In this document: piece by piece, positions 9,508-17,417 of the stretch
Layout: every line of letters begins with the position of its first letter
Numbering within the stretch: position 1 is the first letter of the stretch
NCBI RefSeq assembly: GCF_001905345.1
Contig: NZ_LFBV01000001.1
Coordinates: 755,321-819,320, forward strand
Length of the DNA: 64,000 nucleotides
Direction of reading: 5' to 3'
DNA from: Streptomyces uncialis
Lineage (GTDB): Bacteria; Actinomycetota; Actinomycetes; Streptomycetales; Streptomycetaceae
Notes under the pieces: generated by a model
Database searches by the model: none
Told to the model about the DNA's origin: nothing
What the model saw: the letters and a program-made list of their open reading frames with translations, nothing else
Translations under genes and position numbers: made by a program

Positions 9508-9530
9508 CTCCCTCGGCGTCGACATCTGCC

Positions 9531-9812
9531 TCACGTGAAGTCCGCGCTGTCCCGGCCGGACGTATCGCGGGGCGGATGCCGGACGCGTAGGCGATCGAGG
9601 CGGCGGTACAGCTCCCGCTGTGCGACGTGGCGGGCCCAGAGCTCTTCGACCTGCCAGGCGAGTGCCGCGATGCGTTCGCGGTACGGGGGAGGGTGGCGGC
9701 CGCAGAGGAGAGCGCACTGGTTGCGCTCGTGGTTCGACCGTGGCCGCCCGTGGAGTCGGCACTGTCGCCCCGCTACGGAGGGGAACCGGCGGGGCCCGGT
9801 GTGCCACCTCAT
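9531..9812 (-). CDS. Small conserved hypothetical, coupled to HATPase gene
   Basis: 93 residues, basic, no recognised domain. The central part (PPYRERIAALAWQVEELWA) is predicted helical. Its ATG overlaps the stop of the HATPase gene by four bases (ATGA, 9809-9812), so it is probably translated by coupling and made with it. That overlap is the main reason to believe it. Function unknown; a partner of the upstream ATPase is possible. Confidence 0.6.
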   Translation of the reverse strand: MRWHTGPRRFPSVAGRQCRLHGRPRSNHERNQCALLCGRHPPPYRERIAALAWQVEELWARHVAQRELYRRLDRLRVRHPPRDTSGRDSADFT

Positions 9813-10237
9813 GTCGGCTGCTTCTCAGTGGGCTTGAGCTCTGCCCAGACGACCTTGCCCCTGCGGCTCCGGTCACAGCCCCAGCGGAAACTCAATGCCT
9901 CGATCATGAGGAGGCCACGTCCGGACTCCGAGCAGGCCCCGGCCTGCTGTGGCTCGGGGGCGGTACGTGATCGGTCGCCCACTTCGATGCGTACCCCGCC
10001 GGACTCTCCACGTCGGACCTCAAGGTGAAGCGTCGAACAGTCGGTGTGAGCGACGACATTCGCGACGAGCTCACTGACGATCTGCTGCGCGTCGCAGCTC
10101 AGATCCCTCAGGCCCCAGGTCTCCATGGCAGCCGCGACAAGGCGTCGAGCCTCGCCAGGAGCGGATGGCTCGCACGTCATGGTTCTGCTGTAGCTGGAAG
10201 CGCCAATTGCCATGGTGCGGAAAGCTGCTGTGCGCAT
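9809..10237 (-). CDS. HATPase (anti-sigma-like) regulatory protein
   Basis: 142-residue GHKL ATPase domain protein. The N-box is QQIVSELVANVVAHT and the G-box ESGRGLLMIEALSFRWG. No sensor or transmembrane segment, so like the protein at 3064 it should act as a cytosolic RsbW-type kinase or anti-sigma factor. The first 20 residues are poorly conserved, and an internal ATG such as that of the MTCEPSAPGEAR stretch could be the real start. It diverges from the XRE gene at 10375 and is coupled to the small gene at 9531. Confidence 0.75.
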   Translation of the reverse strand: MRTAAFRTMAIGASSYSRTMTCEPSAPGEARRLVAAAMETWGLRDLSCDAQQIVSELVANVVAHTDCSTLHLEVRRGESGGVRIEVGDRSRTAPEPQQAGACSESGRGLLMIEALSFRWGCDRSRRGKVVWAELKPTEKQPT

Positions 10238-10374
10238 AGGGGTTCCTTTGTCCAGTCAACATGACCTCATCGAGGGAGTGTTGACCTCGGTGGGATGGAA
10301 CCTATGGCGGGGCCGCGTAAGTTAAAACTGACTACGGGTACGTATTCGGTGACTGGCTGCACCCGAGGAGCGTC

Positions 10375-11481
10375 ATGAGCGACAGCGCACTGGGCAGGTG
10401 TCGAACGTCGAGCGGGGCTGTCACGGGATTCGTCCTTCGTATCGCCCGGGAGTCGATCCCGGCGACCCAGGTCGGCTTCGCCCAGTTGCTGGGCGTCGAT
10501 CTGGCCACGGTGCAGGGCTGGGAGTCAGGTCGACGCCCCATGGCCAACATGAAGGTGAGCGCGCTTCTGGGCCTTCGCAGACACCTGCCTGCGCTCGGTG
10601 CCGACAAGGCCGTGGTGGCGTTGATCGATGCCGCGATGGACGCGGACAGGATCATCGGCATCGCCCTCGCGCAGGACCGTGAGAACCGCATGCACCCGCT
10701 TGCCGAGTGGGTGCACAACCGCGACACGGCGCACATGATCGGTTGGGCGGTCAACGGGACCACGCCGCCTTCCCTCGCGGACCGGCCCGCACCCCAGCGG
10801 CGAGGCGCAGTGGCCAAAGCGCCGCTCCTGCCGCAACAAGAACGTTCCGCGTTCTTCGAGCACCTCCGCTCCGCAGCGGAATCAGCCGACAGGACCTCCG
10901 AACAAGGCGTCCTGTTGCACAGGCAGGCCCTGTACCTGTCCTCGTACGACCGAACCCAGGGTGCGACCCTGCGGACCGCCCAAGCGCTCCACATCCGTCG
11001 TGATGCTCCAGGGGGCCGAGGCTGGAACTCGCATTGGACGGAGGCGCGCTCGACTGCGGTAGGACTGGCTCGTCTTGGAGATCCTGAGCCACTGCTGCGC
11101 TTCATCGATCGGTCGATGGCCGATGACGATGTGGCTGAGACGGCGAATCTGAACTACTGGGCGTACTGGCTCGGTGTCTGGGACCACCCTCAGCCCAACG
11201 ACGGGTTCATGACCGATCGGAGGTCAACCAGCTTCGAACCAGTGGCGCTGCTTCGGCGGCTGGTGGACAACCTGCATCCCGCGCCTGGTTACGTCGAGCT
11301 CTATGTCCACAGCCTCTGGGCGCTGCTCATGGCGTACCGGTGGCTTCCACTCGCCGCCCCCGACCTGGCAGCACGACTCCGAGGACAGGCCGGACTTCTC
11401 CTCGACGGCAACCAGCTCTCGCCCCGGGCGAGACGAGAGATCAGCAGCGTGCAATACGTTCTACGCGACAACTGCGAGTGA
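10375..11481 (+). CDS. XRE family transcriptional regulator
   Basis: 368-residue regulator. The N-terminal helix-turn-helix (about residues 18-60) includes TQVGFAQLLGVDLATVQGWE, and the rest is a helical repeat region. It is followed 19 bp later by an HD-domain hydrolase, a pairing that suggests the two work together. The ATG follows a GAGGAG ribosome site. Ligand and targets unknown. Codon use is slightly less GC-rich than in the flanking core genes, in keeping with an accessory origin. Confidence 0.8.
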   Translation: MSDSALGRCRTSSGAVTGFVLRIARESIPATQVGFAQLLGVDLATVQGWESGRRPMANMKVSALLGLRRHLPALGADKAVVALIDAAMDADRIIGIALAQDRENRMHPLAEWVHNRDTAHMIGWAVNGTTPPSLADRPAPQRRGAVAKAPLLPQQERSAFFEHLRSAAESADRTSEQGVLLHRQALYLSSYDRTQGATLRTAQALHIRRDAPGGRGWNSHWTEARSTAVGLARLGDPEPLLRFIDRSMADDDVAETANLNYWAYWLGVWDHPQPNDGFMTDRRSTSFEPVALLRRLVDNLHPAPGYVELYVHSLWALLMAYRWLPLAAPDLAARLRGQAGLLLDGNQLSPRARREISSVQYVLRDNCE

Positions 11482-11500
11482 GAGGACCGGAGGACACCAC

Positions 11501-12079
11501 ATGGCGGATGACACGTCCAACGCGCGAGGTACCGCGGGCTTTCTTCTGGAAATGGGGATGCTGAAGAGGGCCAAGCGTTCTGGATGGTGGATCGCGGGAG
11601 TGAAGGACCCCGAGACGATCGCCGAGCACAGTTTCCGTGTTGCCCTGATCGCTTCTGTGCTGGCCATGATGGAGGGTGCCGACCCGGCCAAGGCGGCCCT
11701 TCTCGGCCTGTGGCACGACACGCAGGAGACCCGTGTCGGGGACATCCCGCACATCGGCCGGAGGTACCTCGAAGCCGCGTCGAATGAACAGGTCACCGCG
11801 GACCAGGTGTCGGCGGCGCATCCAGCGGTCCAAGAAGGTGCCCAGCGGATCGTGGACGAGTACGAGAACGGCGATTCGCTGGAGGTGATCGTGGCCCGCG
11901 AGGCCGACAAGCTGGAGTGCCTGCTTCAGGCCGTCGAGTACCGTGAACAGGGCTGCGCCAACGTCCAGCCATGGATCGACAGCAGCCTTGCGAAGTTGAA
12001 GACGGCCTCGGCGCAGGCTCTCGCTGAGGCGGCCCTGAACATGACCTCGGTCGAGTGGCAGAAGACCTACTTGAGGTAG
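11501..12079 (+). CDS. HD-domain phosphohydrolase (YfbR-like)
   Basis: 192-residue metal-dependent phosphohydrolase of the HD_3/YfbR 5'-nucleotidase group. The metal ligands are visible as AEHSFRVAL, LWHDTQETRVGD and EADKLECLLQA, giving the H, HD and D pattern. Family members dephosphorylate deoxynucleoside monophosphates. The start is the ATG at 11501 behind GGAGGAC; upstream in-frame codons overlap the regulator gene. It probably forms a two-gene operon with the XRE regulator, which hints at a nucleotide-linked stress function, by inference. Confidence 0.85.
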   Translation: MADDTSNARGTAGFLLEMGMLKRAKRSGWWIAGVKDPETIAEHSFRVALIASVLAMMEGADPAKAALLGLWHDTQETRVGDIPHIGRRYLEAASNEQVTADQVSAAHPAVQEGAQRIVDEYENGDSLEVIVAREADKLECLLQAVEYREQGCANVQPWIDSSLAKLKTASAQALAEAALNMTSVEWQKTYLR

Positions 12080-12095
12080 CCCGGAGAGCGCGCGA

Positions 12096-12145
12096 AGGGC
12101 GCCCCACCCGGCCCTTTGAACGGCGGACGGGGCGCCCTGTGGATT
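12096..12145 (+). terminator. Intrinsic terminator after HD hydrolase gene
   Basis: A perfect 10-bp inverted repeat (AGGGCGCCCC at 12096, GGGGCGCCCT at 12129) lies 17 bp past the stop and is followed by a short T run near 12144. The rest of the gap to 12392 shows nothing firm. Confidence 0.7.
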
Positions 12146-12391
12146 TTTGACGGGCGAGACCGGCCCACCAAAAGTATGGGACGAAACTGCTGGTCGCTAC
12201 TCGGTCTGGTCGAGCTTGTCGCAGTCGCGGCGTTCCCACAGAAACGCATTGGCCTCCAGCCGGACCGGCCGTACCCACACCCGAACGCGACGTGCCCGGG
12301 GCCGCATCTTCAAGCAGGGGAACAGCCCGGCTGCCCCCGTCCAACCCGTTCGGGTGGGTGTCCTTGTCCGCTTGTTCCGCGCTGTGCCACG

Positions 12392-12781
12392 GTGACGCGC
12401 ATGGACCCCGCACAGTTCGAAGGCCATGTCCGCAGAGGACCGGTGGACACCCTTTCCATCCGAGACGCGTCCCGGCAACTGGACGCGGTCACCCGCTATG
12501 TGGCTCAGGCCCGGGAAGACCTCGCCCGGCGTGAGGAGAACGGCGATTTCCCGGTCCTCGATGCTGAGAAGGCGCTGGCCTTCGCCCGCGCGGCCGAGTC
12601 CTTGTCGCTGACGGACGACGCCGGCGAAACCGTCGCAGTGGTCATCTCCCCGGCCGTCCTGGAAGTCCAGGAAGACGCCCTTGGGCTCCTCCAGGGCGAG
12701 GTGAACCGCTTGCGCGGCACCACCAACACGGTGACCACCGAGGAACTGAGGGACGAACTGAACGGGCGAATGGCCCCGTAG
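12392..12781 (+). CDS. Phd/YefM-like antitoxin, orphan
   Basis: About 129 residues. The pattern VDTLSIRDASRQLDAVTRYV followed by GETVAVVISPAVLEVQE matches the Phd/YefM fold, in which the N-terminal half binds DNA and the C-terminal tail neutralises a RelE/Doc toxin. An extra stretch of about 27 residues (ARREENGDFPVLDAEKAL) separates the two halves. The start could be the GTG at 12392 or the ATG at 12401; neither has a strong ribosome site. Directly downstream lies a wrecked RelE-like toxin gene, which supports the assignment. It would normally autoregulate its own promoter. Confidence 0.6.
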   Translation: MTRMDPAQFEGHVRRGPVDTLSIRDASRQLDAVTRYVAQAREDLARREENGDFPVLDAEKALAFARAAESLSLTDDAGETVAVVISPAVLEVQEDALGLLQGEVNRLRGTTNTVTTEELRDELNGRMAP

Positions 12782-12789
12782 GCCGGGTC

Positions 12790-13030
12790 CTTTGGAAACA
12801 GGATTCCGAGGACGCGCTGACTTGATACGGCAAGAACGACCCCACCGGCGTTGATCAGGGACTCGACAGCGTCAATCTGCTGCCGACCAACCCCCGTCCT
12901 TCTGGGGCAAAGGAAGGAGTATGGCGTCGGCAAGTACCGGATTTATGTCGGCCGTTATCGGGTCTGGTACACCATCACGCAGAACAAGCCAGTCGTGATC
13001 GCGATCGACCTCGTCGGCCGCGTCCGGTAG
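12790..13030 (+). pseudogene. Decayed RelE/ParE-like toxin gene
   Basis: Reading across frames gives a RelE-like sequence: a start-less VLWKQDSEDALT, an in-frame TGA at 12823, then YGKNDPTGVDQGLDSVNL and NPRPSGAKE. A +1 shift near 12915-12920 then leads to YGVGKYRIYVGRYRVWYTI and a TAG at 13028. The PRPSGAKE...VGRYRVWYTI order is the usual RelE core. One nonsense codon and one frameshift mean no functional toxin is made as written. It lies immediately after the Phd-like gene, and just before the degenerate end of CRISPR array 1. Confidence 0.65.
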
Positions 13031-13042
13031 CCGGCGCCGTTC

Positions 13043-13375
13043 CGGAAGGTCCCGCGTGTACGGGGACCACTCACAGCCGTACTTACAAGGCAGATGTCCG
13101 CAGGGACCACCCCCGCGCCTGCGGGGACCACCTGTGGGACGCGCACGCCCACCTGCTCGACTGCGGACCACCTCCGCGCCTGCGGGGACCACTTGGTCGG
13201 TGAGGTCACCGATCCGCAGCTCGGAGGACCACCCCCGCGCCTGCGGGGACCACGTACAGATCGACCTCGCCACCGATAGCGGGGCCGGACCACCCCCGCG
13301 CGTGCGGGGACCACAGCGACTGAGCCGCAGCGCGCGCCTTCTCCGAGGGACCATCCCCGCGCGTGCCGGGACCAC
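13043..13375 (-). CRISPR. CRISPR array 1 (type I-E repeats, 6 repeats/5 spacers)
   Basis: 28-bp repeats at 13104, 13165, 13226, 13287 and 13348 with 33-bp spacers, an exact 61-bp period. A sixth, badly degenerate repeat (13043-13070) sits in the same register. On the minus strand the repeat begins GTGGTCCCCGC and ends GGGGTGGTCC, the type I-E form. The first three good repeats carry CCTGC where arrays 2 and 3 have CGTGC. The leader-side repeat (13348) has two changes that break its hairpin (GTGCCGGG), and the leader is conserved only to about 13419. No cas gene is present in the window. Confidence 0.93.
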
Positions 13376-13419
13376 ACCTCCTGACCTGCGGGTCTCTCAC
13401 GGGGGCGGGCCGTTTTCGG
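13376..13419 (-). promoter_or_regulatory. CRISPR array 1 leader, truncated
   Basis: The block CTCCTGACCTGCGGGTCTCT and the following GGGCCGTTTTC match the right flanks of arrays 2 and 3, but similarity stops here. The CCTTTAGTCGCATCGC segment of the other two leaders is missing. Confidence 0.7.
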
Positions 13420-13442
13420 TCACCGGACGGGGCCGCGCGGTT

Positions 13443-13649
13443 CTACAGCTCAGCTGACCGAGCGAGGCTGACCAGCCCGGCGAACGCGTGGGTGGACACC
13501 ATCAGAACGGGTCCGCTTGGGCACTTGCTGTCCCGGACGGGGACCATGCCGGTTGTGGTCGCGCTCTTGGGTGCCCATTCGACGCAGGTGCCACCTTGCC
13601 CGCTGTAAGAGGACTTGACCCATATCAAAGTGGAGGAGTCGGTAGTCAT
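13443..13649 (-). CDS. DUF397 domain protein
   Basis: 68 residues, the small Streptomyces family marked by W-x-KSSYS (WVKSSYSGQGGTCVEWA) and a VRDSKCPSGPVL block. Its ATG overlaps the stop of the XRE gene by four bases (13646-13649), so it is cotranslated with it. XRE/DUF5753 plus DUF397 pairs are common in Streptomyces; some behave like toxin-antitoxin or developmental regulators, for example the WhiJ-like sets. The DUF397 protein probably binds its XRE partner. Confidence 0.9.
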   Translation of the reverse strand: MTTDSSTLIWVKSSYSGQGGTCVEWAPKSATTTGMVPVRDSKCPSGPVLMVSTHAFAGLVSLARSAEL

Positions 13650-14485
13650 CGGGTGCCCTTTCGAACCTCATTGATCATTTCTACGGTGGCCGTCTGGGAG
13701 AGTGACACGGCCTGAAGCTGATGGTAGGTCCTCACCAGCGGCAGTACGGAAGCCGGTTCGCGGTCAAGGTGACCTTGGGTCTCAGACTCGACATAGGACA
13801 TCACGGAGCGATCCGCCATGGTCAACAAGTTGACCTGCCGCTTGAACGGTCGACGTTCACCTAGCTCATACGGGGCGAGCTGGAGCACGGTGTTCCCTTG
13901 TGCCGCAAAGTCAACGAGGTTTGCCAACTGCGCATCCATCACGCTTGGTCCGCCTACCACGCGACGGATGCAGCTTTCGTCCAGGACCACGATCACGACA
14001 GGCGGTAAGGGGCGGATCATCGCTGCCTGCCTGTCCGCCAGGAAGGCAACTCGCTCCCGAGCCTGATCGGGCGGGATCGCTCCGTACGTGACGACGCTCT
14101 GTTCTATGGCTGCCGCGTACTCCGGCGTCTGAAGTAGCCCAGGGATCGCGCCCACCTCGAAGAGCCGGATTTCTGCCGCGCGGGCTTCATGCCCTACGTA
14201 CTCCGGAAACCCCTCCAGCAGTGCCCCGTTCCGCATCTTGCGCCATGCGTCCGCGAACGTGTCATCAGTGTGTTCGAGCCCGAACACAACGTCAGCACTC
14301 ATTGCCAGTGCGAGAGTTGGCGGTTTGCGACCGGTTTCAATGGCTGAAATATGCCGCCCTGAATATCCCATGCGCGCACCAAGGTCATCCTGCTTCCAGC
14401 CGCGCGCATCGCGTGACCTGCGAAGACGCGCACCGAACGCCGCTTGCGGTGATGCGTCCGGGTTCAACTTCTTGCGATTTACCAA
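13646..14485 (-). CDS. XRE regulator with DUF5753 domain
   Basis: 279 residues. The helix-turn-helix (about 15-70) includes GWKQDDLGARMGYSGRHISA. DUF5753 follows, with LFEVGAIPGLLQTPEYA, LDESCIRRVVGG and LAPYELGER. The chosen start is the TTG at 14485, preceded by the ribosome site CAGGAGG; the frame is open to 14563 but has no ribosome site there. It diverges from the operon at 14581 and shares a promoter gap of about 95 bp. WhiJ-like regulators of this type repress neighbouring genes, so that operon is a plausible target. Confidence 0.85.
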   Translation of the reverse strand: MVNRKKLNPDASPQAAFGARLRRSRDARGWKQDDLGARMGYSGRHISAIETGRKPPTLALAMSADVVFGLEHTDDTFADAWRKMRNGALLEGFPEYVGHEARAAEIRLFEVGAIPGLLQTPEYAAAIEQSVVTYGAIPPDQARERVAFLADRQAAMIRPLPPVVIVVLDESCIRRVVGGPSVMDAQLANLVDFAAQGNTVLQLAPYELGERRPFKRQVNLLTMADRSVMSYVESETQGHLDREPASVLPLVRTYHQLQAVSLSQTATVEMINEVRKGTR

Positions 14486-14580
14486 TGTGCCCTCCTGATG
14501 CGGCTCCGTTGAAGAGTGGCCCGACGATAGTCCACCCTTTGTCTCCCCCGGTAGCGCTTCCACTACGGAGAGGAGTGGTC

Positions 14581-14844
14581 ATGTGTGGCAAGAACGTAGC
14601 GGAACAGCCCAAACTCGCGGTTGGTGCCCTCGCGTACGACACCCGCACCGATGCCGTGGGGGTGGTCATGGATACGGGTGCGGTGGTCGATGGTCGCTAC
14701 TCCCTCCGTCCGCCGGGCGGCGGTGTCGAGTGGACCGCAGTGCGTTCGGACGTTCGGCCGGCCACGGTGGCGGACCAGCTCCGGCCCGCCCTCGCCGAGG
14801 CCAACACGCGCAGCAGGAAGGGCGGGTCCGCGTGGGGAGTCTGA
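14581..14844 (+). CDS. Conserved hypothetical (operon gene 1)
   Basis: 87 residues starting MCGKNVAEQ behind GGAGAGGAG. The middle (VGALAYDTRTDAVGVVMDT) reads like a small beta-barrel fold, similar to short Streptomyces proteins encoded beside XRE/DUF397 pairs. The next gene starts inside its last codons, so translation is coupled. No enzymatic motif. It probably belongs to the same accessory cluster as the divergent XRE gene. Confidence 0.7.
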   Translation: MCGKNVAEQPKLAVGALAYDTRTDAVGVVMDTGAVVDGRYSLRPPGGGVEWTAVRSDVRPATVADQLRPALAEANTRSRKGGSAWGV

Positions 14845-15095
14845 ATGCCGTGGCCGCCGAGGGGGCGCGGACGCACATCGAATGCGTGTCCGGCATCCCC
14901 CGGTGCCGGGCGGAACCGCCCGACGCTGCGAAGGGGCTCACCGGGGGCGACGCGGAAGCGTGGGCCGGACAGCACTTCCGCGCAACCGGTCACCCCCTGT
15001 ACGACCGTGTCCGCTGCGACACCGTCCTGTGGGAGCCGTCCGCCGATACCGACACCGACGCCGACCCGCGCACCCCGCCCGGGGCGACCGGGTGA
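14832..15095 (+). CDS. Small cysteine-containing hypothetical (operon gene 2)
   Basis: About 87 residues from the GTG at 14832, overlapping the previous gene by 13 bases; the GTG at 14850 is an alternative. It has Cys residues in HIECVSGIPRCRAE and RVRCDTVLWE around an AWAGQHFRATGHPLYDRV helix. This resembles the small Streptomyces family often listed as DUF7848, which may bind zinc; that match is from memory. Its stop overlaps the next start. Function unknown. Confidence 0.6.
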   Translation: MGSLNAVAAEGARTHIECVSGIPRCRAEPPDAAKGLTGGDAEAWAGQHFRATGHPLYDRVRCDTVLWEPSADTDTDADPRTPPGATG

Positions 15096-15574
15096 GTCAT
15101 CCGCTGGAGTACCACGCCGAAGTCACTGCGGAAGGGTTCGTGTACGGAGGCGAGCGAAGGGCGCGGGTCGTACTCGGTGAGTTCCGCGCCCACTTCATCC
15201 GCCCCGCAGTCGCCTGGCTGAACGCCAAAGCACTGATGATCGCCAACCGGCTGGACCCGCACCCCCGGTCGAGCTGGTGCCCGCCTCAGGCACTGCGGGT
15301 CATCCCGGACAGTGTGTGCGCACAACTCGGAGACGTACCAGCACAGTTACGTGCGTGGGCGGCCTGCCGGGACGAGCGACGTGCGGTCATCGAGCGGTTG
15401 CGGGAAGGTGATCCGTTCGCGCTGATCGTCAGTGATCACAGCGGCGTGTACGCGTTCACTCTCTGGCCCGTCACCGTTGCCGCGACCCCGCCACCCCCGT
15501 CCCCTGGCCGTGCCCGGCACCGCAAGCGGCGCGCAGGCATCCCCTTGCTGGAGAGACAGCCTGTCCCGCGCTGA
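15092..15574 (+). CDS. Conserved hypothetical (operon gene 3)
   Basis: 160 residues from a GTG at 15092 that overlaps the preceding TGA (GTGA). The N-terminal part (EYHAEVTAEGFVYGGERRAR) and VSDHSGVYAFTLWPVTV look like mixed alpha/beta. The last 25 residues are basic and proline-rich and may be disordered. No family recognised. It ends the three-gene unit, which is followed by a strong hairpin at 15639. Confidence 0.6.
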   Translation: MSHPLEYHAEVTAEGFVYGGERRARVVLGEFRAHFIRPAVAWLNAKALMIANRLDPHPRSSWCPPQALRVIPDSVCAQLGDVPAQLRAWAACRDERRAVIERLREGDPFALIVSDHSGVYAFTLWPVTVAATPPPPSPGRARHRKRRAGIPLLERQPVPR

Positions 15575-15638
15575 AGATGTCCGCCCCCTGAATACCTGGC
15601 CACAGAGCGTGCAGGTTCATCATGCGGGGCGGCGAACC

Positions 15639-15680
15639 GGTCCGCCCGACTGGCCATGGACAGCGACAGTCGGGCGGACC
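15639..15680 (+). terminator. 13-bp perfect hairpin after three-gene operon
   Basis: GGTCCGCCCGACT at 15639 is exactly complementary to AGTCGGGCGGACC at 15668 around a 16-base loop. It is the only structured element in the 396-bp gap to 15971. It is a plausible terminator, though there is no T run. Nothing else in the gap is supportable. Confidence 0.55.
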
Positions 15681-15970
15681 ACCACCTACCCCCGCTCCGT
15701 GCGGCAGTGTCCGCCGGCACTGCGAAGAAACGTACGGAGCGGCACCCCCTCGGACCCGTGCGGTCGGCCCCACAGGTCCGAGGGATGAGGAAGCGGGGCT
15801 TGTCCCGCTCCCTGCCCCGGTCGTCCGTGTCCTCCGCTCGGGCGTCCGGGGCCCGAACCTCCCTGCTGTACCTACTGATCAGGCTTCCCTGAACGGTCAT
15901 ACCGGTAGGGGCGGACCCCGGACCGAATCGGGCTGGGGGGAAGTGCACCATCGAACAGGAAGGTTCGCTA

Positions 15971-16063
15971 ATGAAGCCGTGGATTCTGGGCGAGTGTGAC
16001 CATGAGTGGCGCCCCTGGAGCGGGGCGGACCGGTGCCGCAAGTGCGGTGCCACGAAGAGGTGA
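15971..16063 (+). CDS. 30-residue zinc-ribbon-like peptide (cassette A)
   Basis: Short ORF of 30 codons plus stop behind AGGAAGG. It contains C-x-H (ECDHEW) and C-x2-C (RCRKCGATKR), a minimal zinc-binding set, with a W-rich N-terminus (MKPWILGECDH). A second copy of the same length lies at 20263, in the same position before a homologous kinase gene. Conservation of both the sequence and the arrangement is the evidence that it is translated. It probably acts with or on the kinase that follows. Function unknown. Confidence 0.65.
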   Translation: MKPWILGECDHEWRPWSGADRCRKCGATKR

Positions 16064-16130
16064 CCTTGTAGCGAAGGGGGGAGGGGCACCGGACAGCCGG
16101 GTTCCCCTCCCGGCACTGAATGAGGGGTCG

Positions 16131-16949
16131 ATGACCGAACGAGTCGAATGGGACGCGCTTCCCGCCGAGTTCCGGAGCGCCGTTGAGGCGCGTACCGGAC
16201 CCGTGATCGCGTCGGCGAGCGTGACGAGCGGGTTCAACTGCACCCTCGCGATGGATGTGCGCACCCGGAACAGCGGACGCCTGTTCCTCAAAGGTGTACG
16301 GCTCTCCGACGATGCCGGGATGGCGGGTCTGCTGTGCGAAGAGCGGGTCAACAGCGTGGTGGGAGGTATCGGCGCAACCGTGCGCTACCGCGTCGAGGCC
16401 GCCGGATGGCTTGCTCTGGCATTCATCCACATCGACGGGCGGCACGTCGACTACAGCCCCGAAACAGGCGATCTCGGCGCGGTCACACGCACCATGCAGC
16501 GGATGCAACATCTGCGGACTCCGGCCGCTCCCGTCCCGCAGCTCTCCGACCGGTTCGCTGGGCATCTACGTCCTGGTGAGGCGGACATGCTCCATGGCAC
16601 GCACCTGCTCCACACCGACACCAATCCGCACAACATTCTGATCTCGAACCACGACGGACACGCCTACCTCGTGGACTGGGCGATGCCCGCACTCGGGCCC
16701 GCATGGGTCGACGCCGCATACACCGCTACGTGGCTCATGGCCTTCGGGCAGACACCCGAAGACGCGCTTGCGTGGCTCTCAGGCATCCCCAGTTGGCAAC
16801 AGGCCGACCGCGCGTCCGTCGAAACGTTCGTGAAGGTCACCTGCCGACACTGGACGGCCCGGATGGGGGAGAAGGACGCGGCGGGCAGCAACGCGGAGTT
16901 CCGGCATCTGCTCGACACACCCCGCCCACGCGCCATCCGGCAGACGTAG
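16131..16949 (+). CDS. APH-like phosphotransferase (cassette A)
   Basis: 272-residue protein-kinase-fold phosphotransferase. RLFLKGVRL carries the likely ATP-binding Lys, LLHTDTNPHNILI the catalytic loop, and LVDWAMPALGPAWVD the metal-binding Asp. The start is the ATG at 16131: the paralogue at 20418 has exactly the same length from its MTERVEW start. Known relatives phosphorylate aminoglycosides, homoserine or other small alcohols; the substrate here is unknown. It lies 67 bp after the zinc peptide. Confidence 0.8.
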   Translation: MTERVEWDALPAEFRSAVEARTGPVIASASVTSGFNCTLAMDVRTRNSGRLFLKGVRLSDDAGMAGLLCEERVNSVVGGIGATVRYRVEAAGWLALAFIHIDGRHVDYSPETGDLGAVTRTMQRMQHLRTPAAPVPQLSDRFAGHLRPGEADMLHGTHLLHTDTNPHNILISNHDGHAYLVDWAMPALGPAWVDAAYTATWLMAFGQTPEDALAWLSGIPSWQQADRASVETFVKVTCRHWTARMGEKDAAGSNAEFRHLLDTPRPRAIRQT

Positions 16950-16996
16950 CCACCGAACCGCCCCGCCCGCCTGATGCCCCTTGGCAGACGGAGGGG

Positions 16997-17245
16997 CTAT
17001 TCGTCCGCCTGGCGGTCATCCGCAGAGGGCCGGACGAACGTTCCCATGTTCGGCACATTGGTAATCAACCCGGAGTCGCGTAGCGCTTTCGTCGCCTTGC
17101 GAACCGTGTCCCGGTTCACGCCGAACTCGGACGCCAACCGGACCTCCGAGAGCTGGAAACGCTCCGGATACTCGCCGCGCTCAATACGGCGGGTGATCTC
17201 ATCTGCGATCTGCTGCCACTTCGGGCGCATGGGGTCGAACTCCAC
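16997..17245 (-). CDS. Short GntR-type regulator (wHTH only)
   Basis: 82 residues from a GTG at 17245, or 77 from the ATG at 17230. A single GntR winged helix: KWQQIADEITRRIERGEYPE, then RLASEFGVNRDTVRKA and GTFVRPS. There is no ligand-binding domain, unlike normal GntR proteins of 230-250 residues. Streptomyces plasmids and integrated elements such as pSAM2/SLP1 types often carry such short forms, so it may mark a mobile origin, by inference. Confidence 0.8.
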   Translation of the reverse strand: MEFDPMRPKWQQIADEITRRIERGEYPERFQLSEVRLASEFGVNRDTVRKATKALRDSGLITNVPNMGTFVRPSADDRQADE

Positions 17246-17417
17246 ACCGCGACGGTACCGAGGTACTGCGCATGGCGCACTTCCGCCCCGCACGGCCCCT
17301 CGGGGTGGACAGGGGCATACGGGAGACTTACCTTCAGAAACGAAAGCGCCCCGACAGACCGCGCGAACGGTCCATCGGGGCTCCGCCGAGACAGCTTGCT
17401 AAGGAGCTGAACGACGT

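Noticed and set aside
10281..10310. Promoter-like TTGACC, 16 bp, TATGGC before the XRE gene
   Set aside because: A plausible match, but the -10 box is poor and such matches are frequent; not enough to list.
12197..12307. Possible 36-residue minus-strand peptide ending WERRDCDKLDQTE
   Set aside because: The composition looks protein-like and faintly familiar, but it has no ribosome site and cannot be extended to a known family; possibly a remnant of a gene.
15436..16116. 226-residue minus-strand frame over the 15.6-kb gap and cassette A
   Set aside because: It contradicts the conserved zinc peptide and hairpin on the plus strand and has no recognisable domain.
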